A stretch of 64,000 bases of DNA from Acidihalobacter ferrooxydans (GCF_001975725.1 NZ_CP019434.1:1265041-1329040); one strand, 5' to 3'. Counted from the stretch's first letter, positions 28,191 through 37,180 are shown. Translations and numbers: made by a program. Notes: a model not told the origin generated them from the letters alone.

Positions 28191-29117
28191 ATGCCTTTTG
28201 ATCCAACTCCAGAATTCATGTCGATCATCTGCGATTTGAACCGAAACCCCGCACGCATCGATCCAAAATACTTCTATGACGATCATGGGAGCGCTCTGTT
28301 CGAACAAATCACCCGTTTGCCGGAATATTACTTGACACGTACAGAACTGACCATCCTCGACAAATATGGTTCACAGATCAATCATGTCATAGGACAAGGC
28401 GTTTCACTTATCGAGCTCGGTGCAGGCAATTGTGAAAAATCCAGGGCACTGTGCAAACACATCCGCCCCGTTCATTTTGTGGCTATCGATGTCGCCGAGG
28501 AATTTGTATCTGAAGGTGTCAGGAGTCTGGAATCACTGCATCCTCGACTGGTCTGTCATGCGGTGGCTGCCGACTTGGCCAAACCCATCGAGCTACCAGC
28601 GGGCATACCGTCTTCGAAACGCATCGTGTTTTATCCCGGCTCATCCATCGGCAACTTCGATCCGGAAAGTAGCCGTGCTTTGTTAGAAAGGTGTCATGCC
28701 TTGCTAGGTGCGGAAGATTGGTTGCTCCTTGGTGTGGATTTGGTCAAGGATCCGGAAATCCTGGAGGCTGCATACAACGACAAGAAAGGTGTTACGGCAC
28801 AATTCAACAAGAATGTATTAATTCATATAAATCGCTTGATCGGGAGTGATTTTGATCCAGACCAGTGGCGTCATGTCGCCTTCTACAATGCTGTGGATTC
28901 ACGTATGGAAATGCATCTGGAGGCCAAATCCGATACGGTTGTGAGTTGGCCTAGCGGGAAACGTAAATTCCACATGGGCGAGGGAATTCACACAGAGAAC
29001 AGTTACAAGTTCACGCTCAAGACCCTGAAAGACCGTTTACGACAGGCTGGGTTCCAGCACACGAACGTCTGGATGGATGAACACCAATGGTATGCCCTCA
29101 CCTTGAGCAGGGCCTGA
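28191..29117 (+). CDS. egtD: L-histidine N-alpha-methyltransferase EgtD
   Basis: Cytoplasmic SAM-dependent enzyme, 308 aa, trimethylating the amino group of histidine to hercynine, the first step of ergothioneine synthesis. Motifs: YDDHGSALFEQITRLPEYYL and TRTELTIL at the N-terminus, the SAM loop LIELGAGNCEKSRAL, then FYPGSSIGNF, and the C-terminal IHTENSYKFTLKTL typical of EgtD. Length is close to the usual 320. An AAGGAAAGGG site precedes the ATG. EgtB follows after 18 bp. Confidence 0.93.
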   Translation: MPFDPTPEFMSIICDLNRNPARIDPKYFYDDHGSALFEQITRLPEYYLTRTELTILDKYGSQINHVIGQGVSLIELGAGNCEKSRALCKHIRPVHFVAIDVAEEFVSEGVRSLESLHPRLVCHAVAADLAKPIELPAGIPSSKRIVFYPGSSIGNFDPESSRALLERCHALLGAEDWLLLGVDLVKDPEILEAAYNDKKGVTAQFNKNVLIHINRLIGSDFDPDQWRHVAFYNAVDSRMEMHLEAKSDTVVSWPSGKRKFHMGEGIHTENSYKFTLKTLKDRLRQAGFQHTNVWMDEHQWYALTLSRA

Positions 29118-29135
29118 TGGATAGAGATTTGTTGC

Positions 29136-30380
29136 ATGGATAATTCCTCATTACATCTTCGTTATCAATCGATTCGTGATCGTTCTGTTGCGTTGACCCA
29201 TCCCTTGTCACCGGAAGACTGTTGTGCGCAGTCCATGATGGAAGCCAGCCCTGCAAAGTGGCATTTGGCCCATACCACTTGGTTTTTTGAGACCTTCGTT
29301 CTGGAGCCTAGCGAGAAACGATTCAAGCCCTACAATCGCGCATATAGGGAGCTTTTCAATTCTTATTACAATGGGGTCGGGGATCAATATCCCAGGCCGA
29401 ATCGTGGCTTGCTGACCCGGCCAAGCATGGAAGAGGTCCTTGCCTATCGCTCCGTAGTCGATCAGTGCGTCCTGGATTTAATCGACAAAGATGCCCTTGA
29501 TGCAAAGCAGCGCGCACTGATGACACTGGGATTGAATCATGAACAACAGCACCAGGAGCTTTTGCTGACCGATATCAAGCACTTGTTTTCATTCAATCCG
29601 CTGGATCCCGTCTATGACGATAGTCAGCACAGTGTCGGTCAAAATCCACCTCCTCCTATGACATGGATGTCCTACTCTGGAGGACTTACCAAGATTGGTT
29701 ATGATGGCGATGAATTCTGCTTCGATAATGAGCTGCCCCTTCATCTTTCATATCTGCACGATTACCAACTGGCTTCTCGTCTGATCACCAATGGTGAGTA
29801 TCTGGATTTCATGGAGGATGGTGGATATGAAAATCCTTTGTTATGGCTGGCCGAAGGATGGGACTGGCGGCAACGACATGCCCTCACTCATCCTCTGTAT
29901 TGGTGCTGGAAGGATGGAGCGTGGTTTGAGTTCACCTTGCACGGCCTGATTCCTTTGGACATGTTTTCTCCGGTAGTGCATGTGTCCTATTACGAAGCCG
30001 ATGCCTATACCCGGTGGTCGGAAGCCCGATTGCCGACCGAGATAGAGTGGGAACATGCCGCAAAATATCATCCCGTCGAAGGCCATCTCGCCGAATCTGG
30101 CCTCTTCCATCCCAGAACAGTCCAGGACAGTGGTTCACATCAGTTTTTCGGCGACACATGGGAATGGACGCAGTCTAGTTACTCTCCCTACCCGGGTTAC
30201 CGTATAGGCATTGGTGCCGTGGGCGAATACAACGGCAAGTTCATGGTCAACCAATATGTGCTCCGCGGCGGTTCTTGTGTGACGCCATCCAGCCACATTC
30301 GGCCCAGTTACCGAAATTTCTTTCCTGCCGACGCACGTTGGCAGTTCTCCGGAATACGTTTGGCGAAAATGCCGGACTGA
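29136..30380 (+). CDS. egtB: EgtB-type sulfoxide synthase (ergothioneine biosynthesis)
   Basis: Non-heme iron enzyme of 414 aa, joining hercynine to a thiol (gamma-glutamylcysteine or cysteine) with O2. The DinB-like N-terminal domain supplies the iron ligands: one His in HLAHTTWFF near residue 46 and the HX3HXE motif in LNHEQQHQELLL near 135. The C-terminal FGE-sulfatase domain has LPTEIEWEHAAKY, WEWTQSSYSPYPGY and ending VLRGGSCVTPSSHIRPSYRN. No fused methyltransferase, so not OvoA. No egtA, egtC or egtE is nearby, so the thiol donor cannot be deduced. Confidence 0.9.
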   Translation: MDNSSLHLRYQSIRDRSVALTHPLSPEDCCAQSMMEASPAKWHLAHTTWFFETFVLEPSEKRFKPYNRAYRELFNSYYNGVGDQYPRPNRGLLTRPSMEEVLAYRSVVDQCVLDLIDKDALDAKQRALMTLGLNHEQQHQELLLTDIKHLFSFNPLDPVYDDSQHSVGQNPPPPMTWMSYSGGLTKIGYDGDEFCFDNELPLHLSYLHDYQLASRLITNGEYLDFMEDGGYENPLLWLAEGWDWRQRHALTHPLYWCWKDGAWFEFTLHGLIPLDMFSPVVHVSYYEADAYTRWSEARLPTEIEWEHAAKYHPVEGHLAESGLFHPRTVQDSGSHQFFGDTWEWTQSSYSPYPGYRIGIGAVGEYNGKFMVNQYVLRGGSCVTPSSHIRPSYRNFFPADARWQFSGIRLAKMPD

Positions 30381-30567
30381 GCCCTTCATAGCGGCAAACA
30401 TTTTATAGCTAGATTGGCTCACTCAGCGCTATTGAGGCCACTATTGTAAGAATCGGGATGATTTTACGACTATCAGATTACGTATCCAATAACGCTGTGC
30501 TGAAAATCGAAAGAGTGGATTTTGATCCGCACATAGCGATCTGTTATTTCACTGCATGGAGGTCAAC

Positions 30568-31731
30568 ATGTGCGTCGCAAAACTTTGGATAATCTCTGGT
30601 GTCACGGTTGTTTTCGCATTGCTGGCATCCAGTGCGCCATTTGCAACTGCATTCGCGGAATCGCGCCCGATAAGCAATCATACCGGTCGGGTCAATATCG
30701 ATACTCATGAGATATCGGGCCGATGGGAAATCGGAGCCTATTCATCACCGCCAAAAGGTCCTGGGCCAGGGAAACTGGTTGCCTGGAAGATAGGTACCAA
30801 CCAAACCCGCACAATAGTTTTTGGCAAACCATCCACGCTTTCTGGCAATAGTTTTTACATCGCACATGATGCAATAAACCAACGACTATATGTGCCCACA
30901 CTGGCCGGCAAAGTGTTCACCATTAATGCCAGAACCTTTTCTCATCAGGATTGGATTGTTGCGCCTAAAGGCAGCCGCGTCGCTCGTATTTCTCCTGATG
31001 GAAAACAGCTTCTTGTTATGTCGGCAACCACGACATTCGCCTACTCTTTACCAAAACTGACGTTGCTCTATGAGCGGAAATATGGCGGCAATGCCGTTGT
31101 ATTCAGCCCCCACGGCCAATATGCGTATATTGGGGGCAACATGAACGAATCACTGCTTAAAATCGAGACAAAAACCGGGAAAGTAATACATGTCTATCCA
31201 ATTTCTCACTCGGGTGATCTGGCCTATGCGGACGGCAAGGTTTTCTCTGCCAATATGCGCACGGGCATCATGACAGTGCTTTATGTCCATAGTGGGAAAA
31301 TAGTGAATATATCCACGCCTGAGGTCGATCCCCACTTTAGTTACCACCACATTCCGGAAGCGACGGCAGGATTCATGCAGTTGGCGGTCGATCCGTCACA
31401 TCATCGACTTTACGCTGCAGGTTTTTCTGGGCACATTTTGAAGTTTTCCACTTCCAAACCCGCTTATCTTGGAGAGATCAGTGTGTCAGCCGCGCCGCGC
31501 GGTGCGCCTGATAAATTGAGTGGCATTTCCATACTTGACGGTGGTCGAGATGCTTTTGTTACCGTGGAGAACATCAAAACCTCTGTGGTTGTGAAATTAT
31601 CGACCGGCCGAATTATCCGCAAATTACCGGGCATAGCGAGTAACCGATGGGTGACCGTTGTCATACCGGCTGCAGGATCTTCTTACAGAGGTCAAGATAC
31701 TCATGTTGAATACAATTCACCATACCAATGA
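30568..31731 (+). CDS. Secreted beta-propeller protein of unknown function
   Basis: Protein of 387 aa. The start ATG 30568 is placed 5 bp after GGAGG; an ATG at 30556 overlaps that site and is less likely. A signal peptide (hydrophobic, ending FATAFA) implies periplasmic location. The rest is all-beta with repeats of about 40-45 residues resembling a YVTN/PQQ-type propeller: RVARISPDGKQLLVMSA, AVVFSPHGQYAYIGGN, LAVDPSHHRLYAAGFSG, LSGISILDGGRDAFVTVEN. No catalytic motif recognised. It may bind a partner or cofactor. Confidence 0.7.
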   Translation: MCVAKLWIISGVTVVFALLASSAPFATAFAESRPISNHTGRVNIDTHEISGRWEIGAYSSPPKGPGPGKLVAWKIGTNQTRTIVFGKPSTLSGNSFYIAHDAINQRLYVPTLAGKVFTINARTFSHQDWIVAPKGSRVARISPDGKQLLVMSATTTFAYSLPKLTLLYERKYGGNAVVFSPHGQYAYIGGNMNESLLKIETKTGKVIHVYPISHSGDLAYADGKVFSANMRTGIMTVLYVHSGKIVNISTPEVDPHFSYHHIPEATAGFMQLAVDPSHHRLYAAGFSGHILKFSTSKPAYLGEISVSAAPRGAPDKLSGISILDGGRDAFVTVENIKTSVVVKLSTGRIIRKLPGIASNRWVTVVIPAAGSSYRGQDTHVEYNSPYQ

Positions 31732-31794
31732 CACAGTCATTCGGTATCCATTCAAATCCTGAACCAGGGAAAAAGCAAAGCACTGGGAGGTTAC

Positions 31795-32526
31795 ATGAAT
31801 ACATTTACCGGATTGAGAGCGCTTTACGTCAACACGTCACTGGAGAAAAACCGCGAAAGCAGTCATACCAGGTTTCTGATGGAGGCATCCTCTTCCATCA
31901 TGCAGAAAAAAGGAGTCGACGTCGACTATTTGCATTTTACTGAACACAAAGTGCCGCCGGGCGTTTATCCCGACATGACAGAACATGGCTGGGATACCGA
32001 TGAGTGGCCATCCTTGTGGGATAAATTCACGGCTGCCGATATCCTCATCATCGGCACACCGCTTTGGTTGGGTGAGGAAAGTTCAGTCTGCAGACTTCTG
32101 ATAGAGCGCCTGTATGCCATGTCAGGAAATCTCAATGAAAAGGGCCAATCCATCTATTACGGCAAAGTCGGGGGATGCATCATCACGGGAAATGAGGACG
32201 GAATCAAACACACGGCGATGACTCTCGGGTTCGCGCTGAACCATCTGGGTTACACCATTCCACCACAAGCCGATTGCGGCTGGATCGGAGAAGCGGGGCC
32301 TGGACCTTCATATGGGGATATTCTTGAAGATGGCTCTCGGGCCGGTTTCGATAACGATTTTACGCAACGCAATACCACCATTATGACTTGGAATTGCATG
32401 CATCTGGCGCGTATGTTCAAAGACCAGTGCGGGATTTCAAACCAGGGTAATGACCGAAATGCCTGGAAAGCTGGCGAACGGTTTGATTATGAAAATCCTC
32501 TTCTAGAGGGAGGTAGACACTCATAG
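31795..32526 (+). CDS. Flavodoxin/NADPH-dependent FMN reductase family protein
   Basis: Cytoplasmic flavodoxin-fold protein, 243 aa. It begins with a beta strand and FMN phosphate loop (RALYVNTSLEKNRESSHTRF), then DILIIGTPLWLGEESSVCRL (the second FMN loop) and KVGGCIITGNEDGIKHTAMT (the third). Such proteins reduce quinones or other electron acceptors with NAD(P)H or carry electrons. A GGGAGG site precedes the ATG. It ends the co-directional run from 26805; the role beside ergothioneine genes is unknown. Confidence 0.82.
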   Translation: MNTFTGLRALYVNTSLEKNRESSHTRFLMEASSSIMQKKGVDVDYLHFTEHKVPPGVYPDMTEHGWDTDEWPSLWDKFTAADILIIGTPLWLGEESSVCRLLIERLYAMSGNLNEKGQSIYYGKVGGCIITGNEDGIKHTAMTLGFALNHLGYTIPPQADCGWIGEAGPGPSYGDILEDGSRAGFDNDFTQRNTTIMTWNCMHLARMFKDQCGISNQGNDRNAWKAGERFDYENPLLEGGRHS

Positions 32527-32813
32527 ACACCAAGCGCGTGGCAGCGCGTGGTTTAAGGTCTAAGTCAATGACTGCTTGCTTACGATTCTCCCACCAGCAG
32601 TCACAACGAACCACAAAGGCGATCCGTCAGTTCGTTACAAGTCGTCGGTGCTTTCCGTCCACAAAGGACGTCCGTTCACGCCATCAGAGCCAGTCTTTAC
32701 TGCCCCGGCATCAAAGAGTGAGCAGTAGAGATAAAATAATGAACCATGGCGCGTCTCCCCTTGGAATAACCAAGAATTTTCTTGCGTTGACATCGAATTC
32801 ATGGAGGTTGAGT

Positions 32814-33326
32814 TCATGCTAAAGCCAGCAAGTCATCGGAAGCCCGTAATTGCTGAGTCATCTTCATCCGGAGAACAGCCGCGCAGCGTTCATGTTCGAC
32901 CGCCAACCGTGCAAGCAAATCCGCACTTTTGGCTAATTCGGATTGATGCAGGGCCTTGAGCGCTAGCGCCATGCCTTCAAGGCGATTCGCGCATACACTC
33001 CATTCCCCGGTTTCGTGGCGAGCTTTCTTCCAATCCGACTGGAAGGTCCGCTCGACCGTCTGTTGTATTCTTTCTTGAGGAGTCAGAGGTGTCTGCATTG
33101 CGCTAAGCCGTGGCTGTCTGGTTTGGAAGAGTTCCTCCATCCAATAGTGTCCTGCAAGCGCAGCTAGCAGATCAATATTCTTGTGATCCACACCGGCTAC
33201 GGCCAACCCCAAAGACAGACCGTACAACGTGCTGTGCGCCACGCACCAACCAGACACATCGGCATCTTGCCATAGCTCAACAAAAAAGGATTCCAGTGCC
33301 TGGTGTTCTTTAGTCGTCTCCATCAT
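32814..33326 (-). CDS. Conserved-looking helical protein, unknown function
   Basis: About 170 residues, mostly helical and soluble, with no signal peptide. Repeated acidic and hydrophobic heptads (LESFFVELWQDADVSGWCVA; LEGMALALKALHQSELAKSA) suggest a helical bundle. The start is one of two adjacent ATGs (33326 or 33323) after a strong AGGAGGAG site, which argues for a real gene. It follows the cytochrome b genes by about 160 bp on the same strand but could be separate. Family not recognised. Confidence 0.6.
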   Translation of the reverse strand: MMETTKEHQALESFFVELWQDADVSGWCVAHSTLYGLSLGLAVAGVDHKNIDLLAALAGHYWMEELFQTRQPRLSAMQTPLTPQERIQQTVERTFQSDWKKARHETGEWSVCANRLEGMALALKALHQSELAKSADLLARLAVEHERCAAVLRMKMTQQLRASDDLLALA

Positions 33327-33486
33327 CTTCTCCTCCTGTGGGGTAGATAACAAGCGATCCGGTTCGTAGTTCTTGGGCGGTTGTATCGGGGTTCCGATAC
33401 CGGTCAGGGTGCGAGCCTTCTATCCATTTGATGAAAGCATGTAGAATTATCCAAATTAAATCGGCGCAATAAACGTGACATTTCGT

Positions 33487-34482
33487 TCATCTTTCGGCGG
33501 TACTCCGTACCGGGTGGCTGGGATCTCCGCTGGGATAACGCGCATACCAATCCCGCCAAATAATGCGGTACACCGGAATCAAATAGGGGATGCGCCGCAG
33601 TAGAGGATTGAAAGGCACGGTGATGCCGAGTAACAGTAGGCCAGCAAAAATGAGAAAGGCAATGAGGTCTGCGTTCGGTGAATTGGCGATGGGGCCGAGT
33701 TGGTACCAGAACGAGTAGGACCACAACCACCAGGCACCAGGCCAGGGGCCAGCCATGTGCGTCATGCCCCATTGATAACCTTGCTCGTGAAAATGAGTTG
33801 CCACTGTACCCATAATATTCCCGCCTAGATACAGCAAGGCGCGAGTGTAGTCCGTCTCATAAGGTGCGAGTTTTGGATTCGTGTTGTAAGTCAGGGCGGC
33901 TTCCAGCAAACCGGCACGGGCGAATTTCAGCATGCCGTCCATCAGTACCGGAACCGGGCCGTAATCCCCCGTAGGCAGAATCAATCGTCCGTTTTGCACT
34001 TTGGTCTTGTGCAGCGCGGCGGTGTAGCTCGTGTCCCAGGCCATTTGTTGTTTTGGGCTGGCTTTTTGATAGGCTTCCAGTGCAGTCGCTACGGCTGAAT
34101 TCAGCTGTGCAATTTGGTGTAGCGGTTGCATCACCAGATCCACTTTAGCGTTGAGAGGGAATGTCACACCGGACCAGCAGGCCAAACAAAGGGCACCAAT
34201 GTGCTGAGCATTGGCGTAGTTGTCGGTGAAGGGAGGGCCGTAGGTCTGCAGACTGCTAGTGCCGTCGAAATACGATACTGTCCTCTTCAGGAAGGCCAAT
34301 GGCGCTTTATTCGCCACCTCCTTGATCGTCAGAGGCCAGTAATTCTGTCCTGGAAATCCCCAGAACGCCGCCAGAAAGACTACTACGGCCAAGATCCCGG
34401 CCATAACCATCAGGCCCTCGCGCACCATGTCGTAGGGCTTCATTGGGATTCCCTGAAGATTTTTATCAGAAAGCTCGCTCAT
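33487..34482 (-). CDS. Cytochrome b C-terminal-like membrane subunit with large insert
   Basis: Membrane protein of 331 aa. A first hydrophobic helix (VMAGILAVVVFLAAFWGFPG) is followed by a soluble insert of about 170 residues (probably periplasmic) containing LCLACWSGVTFP, then two or three C-terminal helices and PFNPLLRRIPYLIPVYRII. This resembles the cytochrome b/b6 C-terminal half (subunit IV-like) as seen in some chemolithotrophs. I see no PEWY quinol-site motif; PWPGAWW may occupy that place. The start overlaps the preceding stop as ATGA, giving a three-gene coupled unit. Confidence 0.65.
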   Translation of the reverse strand: MSELSDKNLQGIPMKPYDMVREGLMVMAGILAVVVFLAAFWGFPGQNYWPLTIKEVANKAPLAFLKRTVSYFDGTSSLQTYGPPFTDNYANAQHIGALCLACWSGVTFPLNAKVDLVMQPLHQIAQLNSAVATALEAYQKASPKQQMAWDTSYTAALHKTKVQNGRLILPTGDYGPVPVLMDGMLKFARAGLLEAALTYNTNPKLAPYETDYTRALLYLGGNIMGTVATHFHEQGYQWGMTHMAGPWPGAWWLWSYSFWYQLGPIANSPNADLIAFLIFAGLLLLGITVPFNPLLRRIPYLIPVYRIIWRDWYARYPSGDPSHPVRSTAER

Positions 34483-35105
34483 GATGATTGACTCGTGTTG
34501 TTTTTGGTTTCTTTTTTCTTGTCTATTACAATCGGGCGTACCGGGCTTTCACTACACACAAAGGTAATGTGCGCCATGACAAGGATCAGAATCAACGCGG
34601 CGAAAAACACGATGTGCAGAGTCAATACGGTGGTGTAATTCAACCAGCCCAGCCAGCCCAGACCGATTGCACTGAACGCGTCTTTGCCTTGCTGGGAGTT
34701 CCACTGTGCATCCCAGTTTCCCTGCAGCAATGGGCCTGTAATACCTGAAAAGATGCTGACCGCGAACATGGCCCAGCCGTTCATCCAGGTACGCGCGCGT
34801 CCATCGCGCCATGCGGCTTTAAAGAACTTGAAAGTCATGTGCAACATGACCGACAGATAGAACACCTCAACTGACCAGAAATGCATGGCATTGACAAACT
34901 CCCCTAACGCCGTGAAATGCCACCAATCAGGCCCGAATATTGTCAGAACAACGCCCGTAACGAAGATCACGGCGAGCGAGGATATGGTCATCGTGCCAAA
35001 AAAGTACGCGAATGAATTGACATAAGCGGGCATTTGCGTGGGCAGCAAATCCTCCAGGGTCATGTGTTTTTTGATGGTGTTCTGAAGAAATTTATCGATA
35101 TTCAT
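34479..35105 (-). CDS. Cytochrome b N-terminal-like subunit, diheme (b6-type)
   Basis: Membrane protein of 208 aa with four hydrophobic helices, the size of cytochrome b6. Two histidine pairs for two b-type hemes are visible: MHFWSVEVFYLSVMLHMTF (H-x13-H) and LHIVFFAALILILVMAHITF (H-x14-H), the latter spacing as in b6f-type proteins. The ATG at 35105 has a GGAGGAT site and overlaps the stop of the small gene upstream as ATGA; the open frame extends further upstream but without homology. Probably a quinol-linked electron-transfer subunit. Confidence 0.85.
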   Translation of the reverse strand: MNIDKFLQNTIKKHMTLEDLLPTQMPAYVNSFAYFFGTMTISSLAVIFVTGVVLTIFGPDWWHFTALGEFVNAMHFWSVEVFYLSVMLHMTFKFFKAAWRDGRARTWMNGWAMFAVSIFSGITGPLLQGNWDAQWNSQQGKDAFSAIGLGWLGWLNYTTVLTLHIVFFAALILILVMAHITFVCSESPVRPIVIDKKKETKNNTSQSS

Positions 35106-35317
35106 CTCTGATCCTCCTGATCTTCCACAGAGTGATATTGACGCCGGGTTTCGGCATCCATTTCCATGAACTCGGGAATGCGCGCATAGATGCCAGCGCA
35201 TAAAATGAGCAGCCAGATCCCCCAAAACGCCACGTTGGGCCAGACCCAATAAATGATGCCGACATGAACCGCCGGCGCGGCGGCCTGATGCATCAGTGAA
35301 AGCGAATCCAAAGCCAT
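35102..35317 (-). CDS. Small single-helix membrane protein of the cytochrome b module
   Basis: A 71-residue protein with one transmembrane helix (VWPNVAFWGIWLLILCAGIY), a short N-terminal segment with a His (APAVHVGIIYW) and a charged, probably cytoplasmic tail. An AAAGGAG site precedes the ATG. Coupled by ATGA to the cytochrome b subunit, so likely a structural or heme-ligating accessory of the complex. No family recognised. Confidence 0.7.
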   Translation of the reverse strand: MALDSLSLMHQAAAPAVHVGIIYWVWPNVAFWGIWLLILCAGIYARIPEFMEMDAETRRQYHSVEDQEDQR

Positions 35318-35376
35318 GATCAGCTCCTTTGATTGGTGAGTGGATTACTCGGTCGGGCGAATTGAATAAATTCAGC

Positions 35377-36072
35377 CTATCGCGACATCGGGACCTCTCC
35401 CGCCGCGGGGTTGGCCAAAAGTGAGACTTCAACGCCTGCCGTAAGCAGGCAGCCAACGGCGTACGCTTGCGCCTTCCGGAACAGTGTCTCGCCCCAAACT
35501 AACCAGATGACGCGTTCACCACGATGGATGGATTCGATGACGTCCTGCAAAACTGCATCCGGCAGTCGCCAGGCGTCATCAACACCAGGAAGGGGCAGGC
35601 GCCTGGCGTGCAAAGAGACCTCCCTCAGCCATGCGTCGGGGAGGCCGGCCTCATACAGCACGCAGTCGGCGCGCCTGATCCGGTGTCGCAGCTTCGGTAC
35701 GATGAGCGCATCTGGAGAAAGAGACATCTGAATCAGAGTCAAGGGTGAAGTCTCTGGAAAGCTTCGTGCATCCGAACGGGGCCATACCAACGGTAGCCAG
35801 CGACCATCTATCTGTGCCAGTTCTGCTCCGCCGAGCAGACTGTTCCAGAAGTTCCGCCGCGCATGAGTCATTCTCCGACGACAGTTGATTGCTGCACGGG
35901 ATTTCTGTGTCAAAAGAACCGTGCGGCATGCTTCAAGTCTGTGCGCCCAATGCAGAGAAAAGCGGGTAAGGGACGGTTGAAATTCAGCCACTGCAGACAG
36001 CGGGAACAGGCGGCGACCGGTTACCGGTGATAAGGAATCTGTAGATATTGAAATTTCGTGTCTCCAGCCCAT
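35377..36072 (-). CDS. Degenerate SUMT/CysG-like (tetrapyrrole methylase fold) protein
   Basis: Protein of 231 aa. The central and C-terminal parts follow the uroporphyrinogen-III methyltransferase plan: LRHRIRRADCVLYEAGLPDA in place of the ALRLLQQADVVLYD motif, and ESIHRGERVIWLVWGETLF in place of the VRLKGGDPFIFGRG motif. The glycine-rich SAM motifs VGAGPGDP and GGDP are missing, and the protein is short, so SAM binding is doubtful. It lies 60 bp before the cytochrome b module on the same strand and diverges from a CysB-like regulator, a sulfur-assimilation context. Function not assigned. Confidence 0.5.
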   Translation of the reverse strand: MGWRHEISISTDSLSPVTGRRLFPLSAVAEFQPSLTRFSLHWAHRLEACRTVLLTQKSRAAINCRRRMTHARRNFWNSLLGGAELAQIDGRWLPLVWPRSDARSFPETSPLTLIQMSLSPDALIVPKLRHRIRRADCVLYEAGLPDAWLREVSLHARRLPLPGVDDAWRLPDAVLQDVIESIHRGERVIWLVWGETLFRKAQAYAVGCLLTAGVEVSLLANPAAGEVPMSR

Positions 36073-36199
36073 GCGTTTGGCCTCATTGATGGATTGACCT
36101 CGATCCTAGTTGACCTTGCTGAGATTTCAAAAGAATTATTATCAATATTGTTATATTATTTTGGAATAAAGCCTGTGCCCCTCTATGGATTTTTGCCCC

Positions 36200-37180
36200 A
36201 TGAATCTGCGTCAAGTTCAGTATGTGTGCGCCGTAGTCGAACATGGCTTCAGTGTTACTGCTGCCGCCACGGCCCTGTTCACGTCGCAACCAGGGATTAG
36301 TAAACAGATACGCTTACTGGAAGAGGAGCTTGGTGGTCAGATTTTTGAGCGCTATGGCAGACAGTTGCTCCGCTTGACCGAGTTCGGTCAGGCGCTTCTT
36401 CCCTTTTTTCGGCGCTGCCGCACGGAAGCGGAAAACATTCGCCGCGCCGCCAAAGATCTTACAAATCCAGAAACGGGAGATTTGTCGATCGCTACCGCAC
36501 ATAATCAGGCGCGCTACGCGTTGCCTCCAGTGATCGCAGCGTTCCGTCGGCGTCATCCCAGCACGCGTCTACATCTGCACCAGGGCGAACCTGACCAGAT
36601 TGCTGAGCTGGCCGCCGAAGGTAGGGTCGATTTTGTTATCGCCACCGAAGGTCTGGATCATTTCTCTGACTTGGTTCTCTTGCCATGTTATCGGTGGGGG
36701 CGGGCGGTAGTGGTGCCTCGGGGACATCCGCTGGAGGCCGCTTCTCCATTTACCCTGGCTACCCTGGCACGCTACCCCCTAGTCAGTTACACCTTCGGCT
36801 TCGGCAGCCAATCCGGGATCTATGCGACCTTTGCTCGTCGTCAGCTTTCACCGGAGCTGGCGCTTACCGCTCCGGACACCGAGGTCATTAAAACCTATGT
36901 TCGTCAAGGCCTCGGAGTCGGCTTGATTGCCAAAATGGCTTATGATCCCGACCGCGATTCCGATTTGAGTTGTCTGGATGCCGGGCATCTGTTCCCCTTG
37001 GAGACGACTAGCATCGGCTTGCGCCATGGGTTGGCGCTGCGCGGGTACATGTATGATTTCATCCACCTGTTCGCCCCGCATTTCGATCGCGTGGGTATCG
37101 AGGTTTTCCTGCAGGCCCATGAACCTCAGAAACAGCAACGCTTGTTTCGGGCGCACCTGGCCTATCTGAGTGTGCGCTAA
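36200..37180 (+). CDS. cysB: LysR-family regulator, CysB/Cbl type
   Basis: Transcription factor, 326 aa (CysB is 324). The helix-turn-helix is FSVTAAATALFTSQPGISKQ near the N-terminus, followed by the CysB pattern IATAHNQARYALPPVIAAF, EGRVDFVIATEGL, LVLLPCYRW and VIKTYVRQGLGVGLIAKMA. In E. coli CysB senses O-acetylserine/N-acetylserine and controls sulfur assimilation. I chose ATG 36200 (MNLRQVQYV, like MKLQQLRY of CysB). It diverges from the SUMT-like/cytochrome b genes, which it may regulate; this is inference. Confidence 0.88.
   Translation: MNLRQVQYVCAVVEHGFSVTAAATALFTSQPGISKQIRLLEEELGGQIFERYGRQLLRLTEFGQALLPFFRRCRTEAENIRRAAKDLTNPETGDLSIATAHNQARYALPPVIAAFRRRHPSTRLHLHQGEPDQIAELAAEGRVDFVIATEGLDHFSDLVLLPCYRWGRAVVVPRGHPLEAASPFTLATLARYPLVSYTFGFGSQSGIYATFARRQLSPELALTAPDTEVIKTYVRQGLGVGLIAKMAYDPDRDSDLSCLDAGHLFPLETTSIGLRHGLALRGYMYDFIHLFAPHFDRVGIEVFLQAHEPQKQQRLFRAHLAYLSVR

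Noticed and set aside
29136-30380. Reading EgtB as OvoA or SenA (ovothiol or selenoneine pathway)
   Set aside because: OvoA has a fused C-terminal methyltransferase, absent here, and a separate EgtD is adjacent; no senB or senC-like gene is nearby.
32538-32822. 94-codon frame between the flavodoxin-like gene and the helical protein gene
   Set aside because: No ribosome binding site and no homology-like pattern; the 287-bp gap is more likely non-coding.
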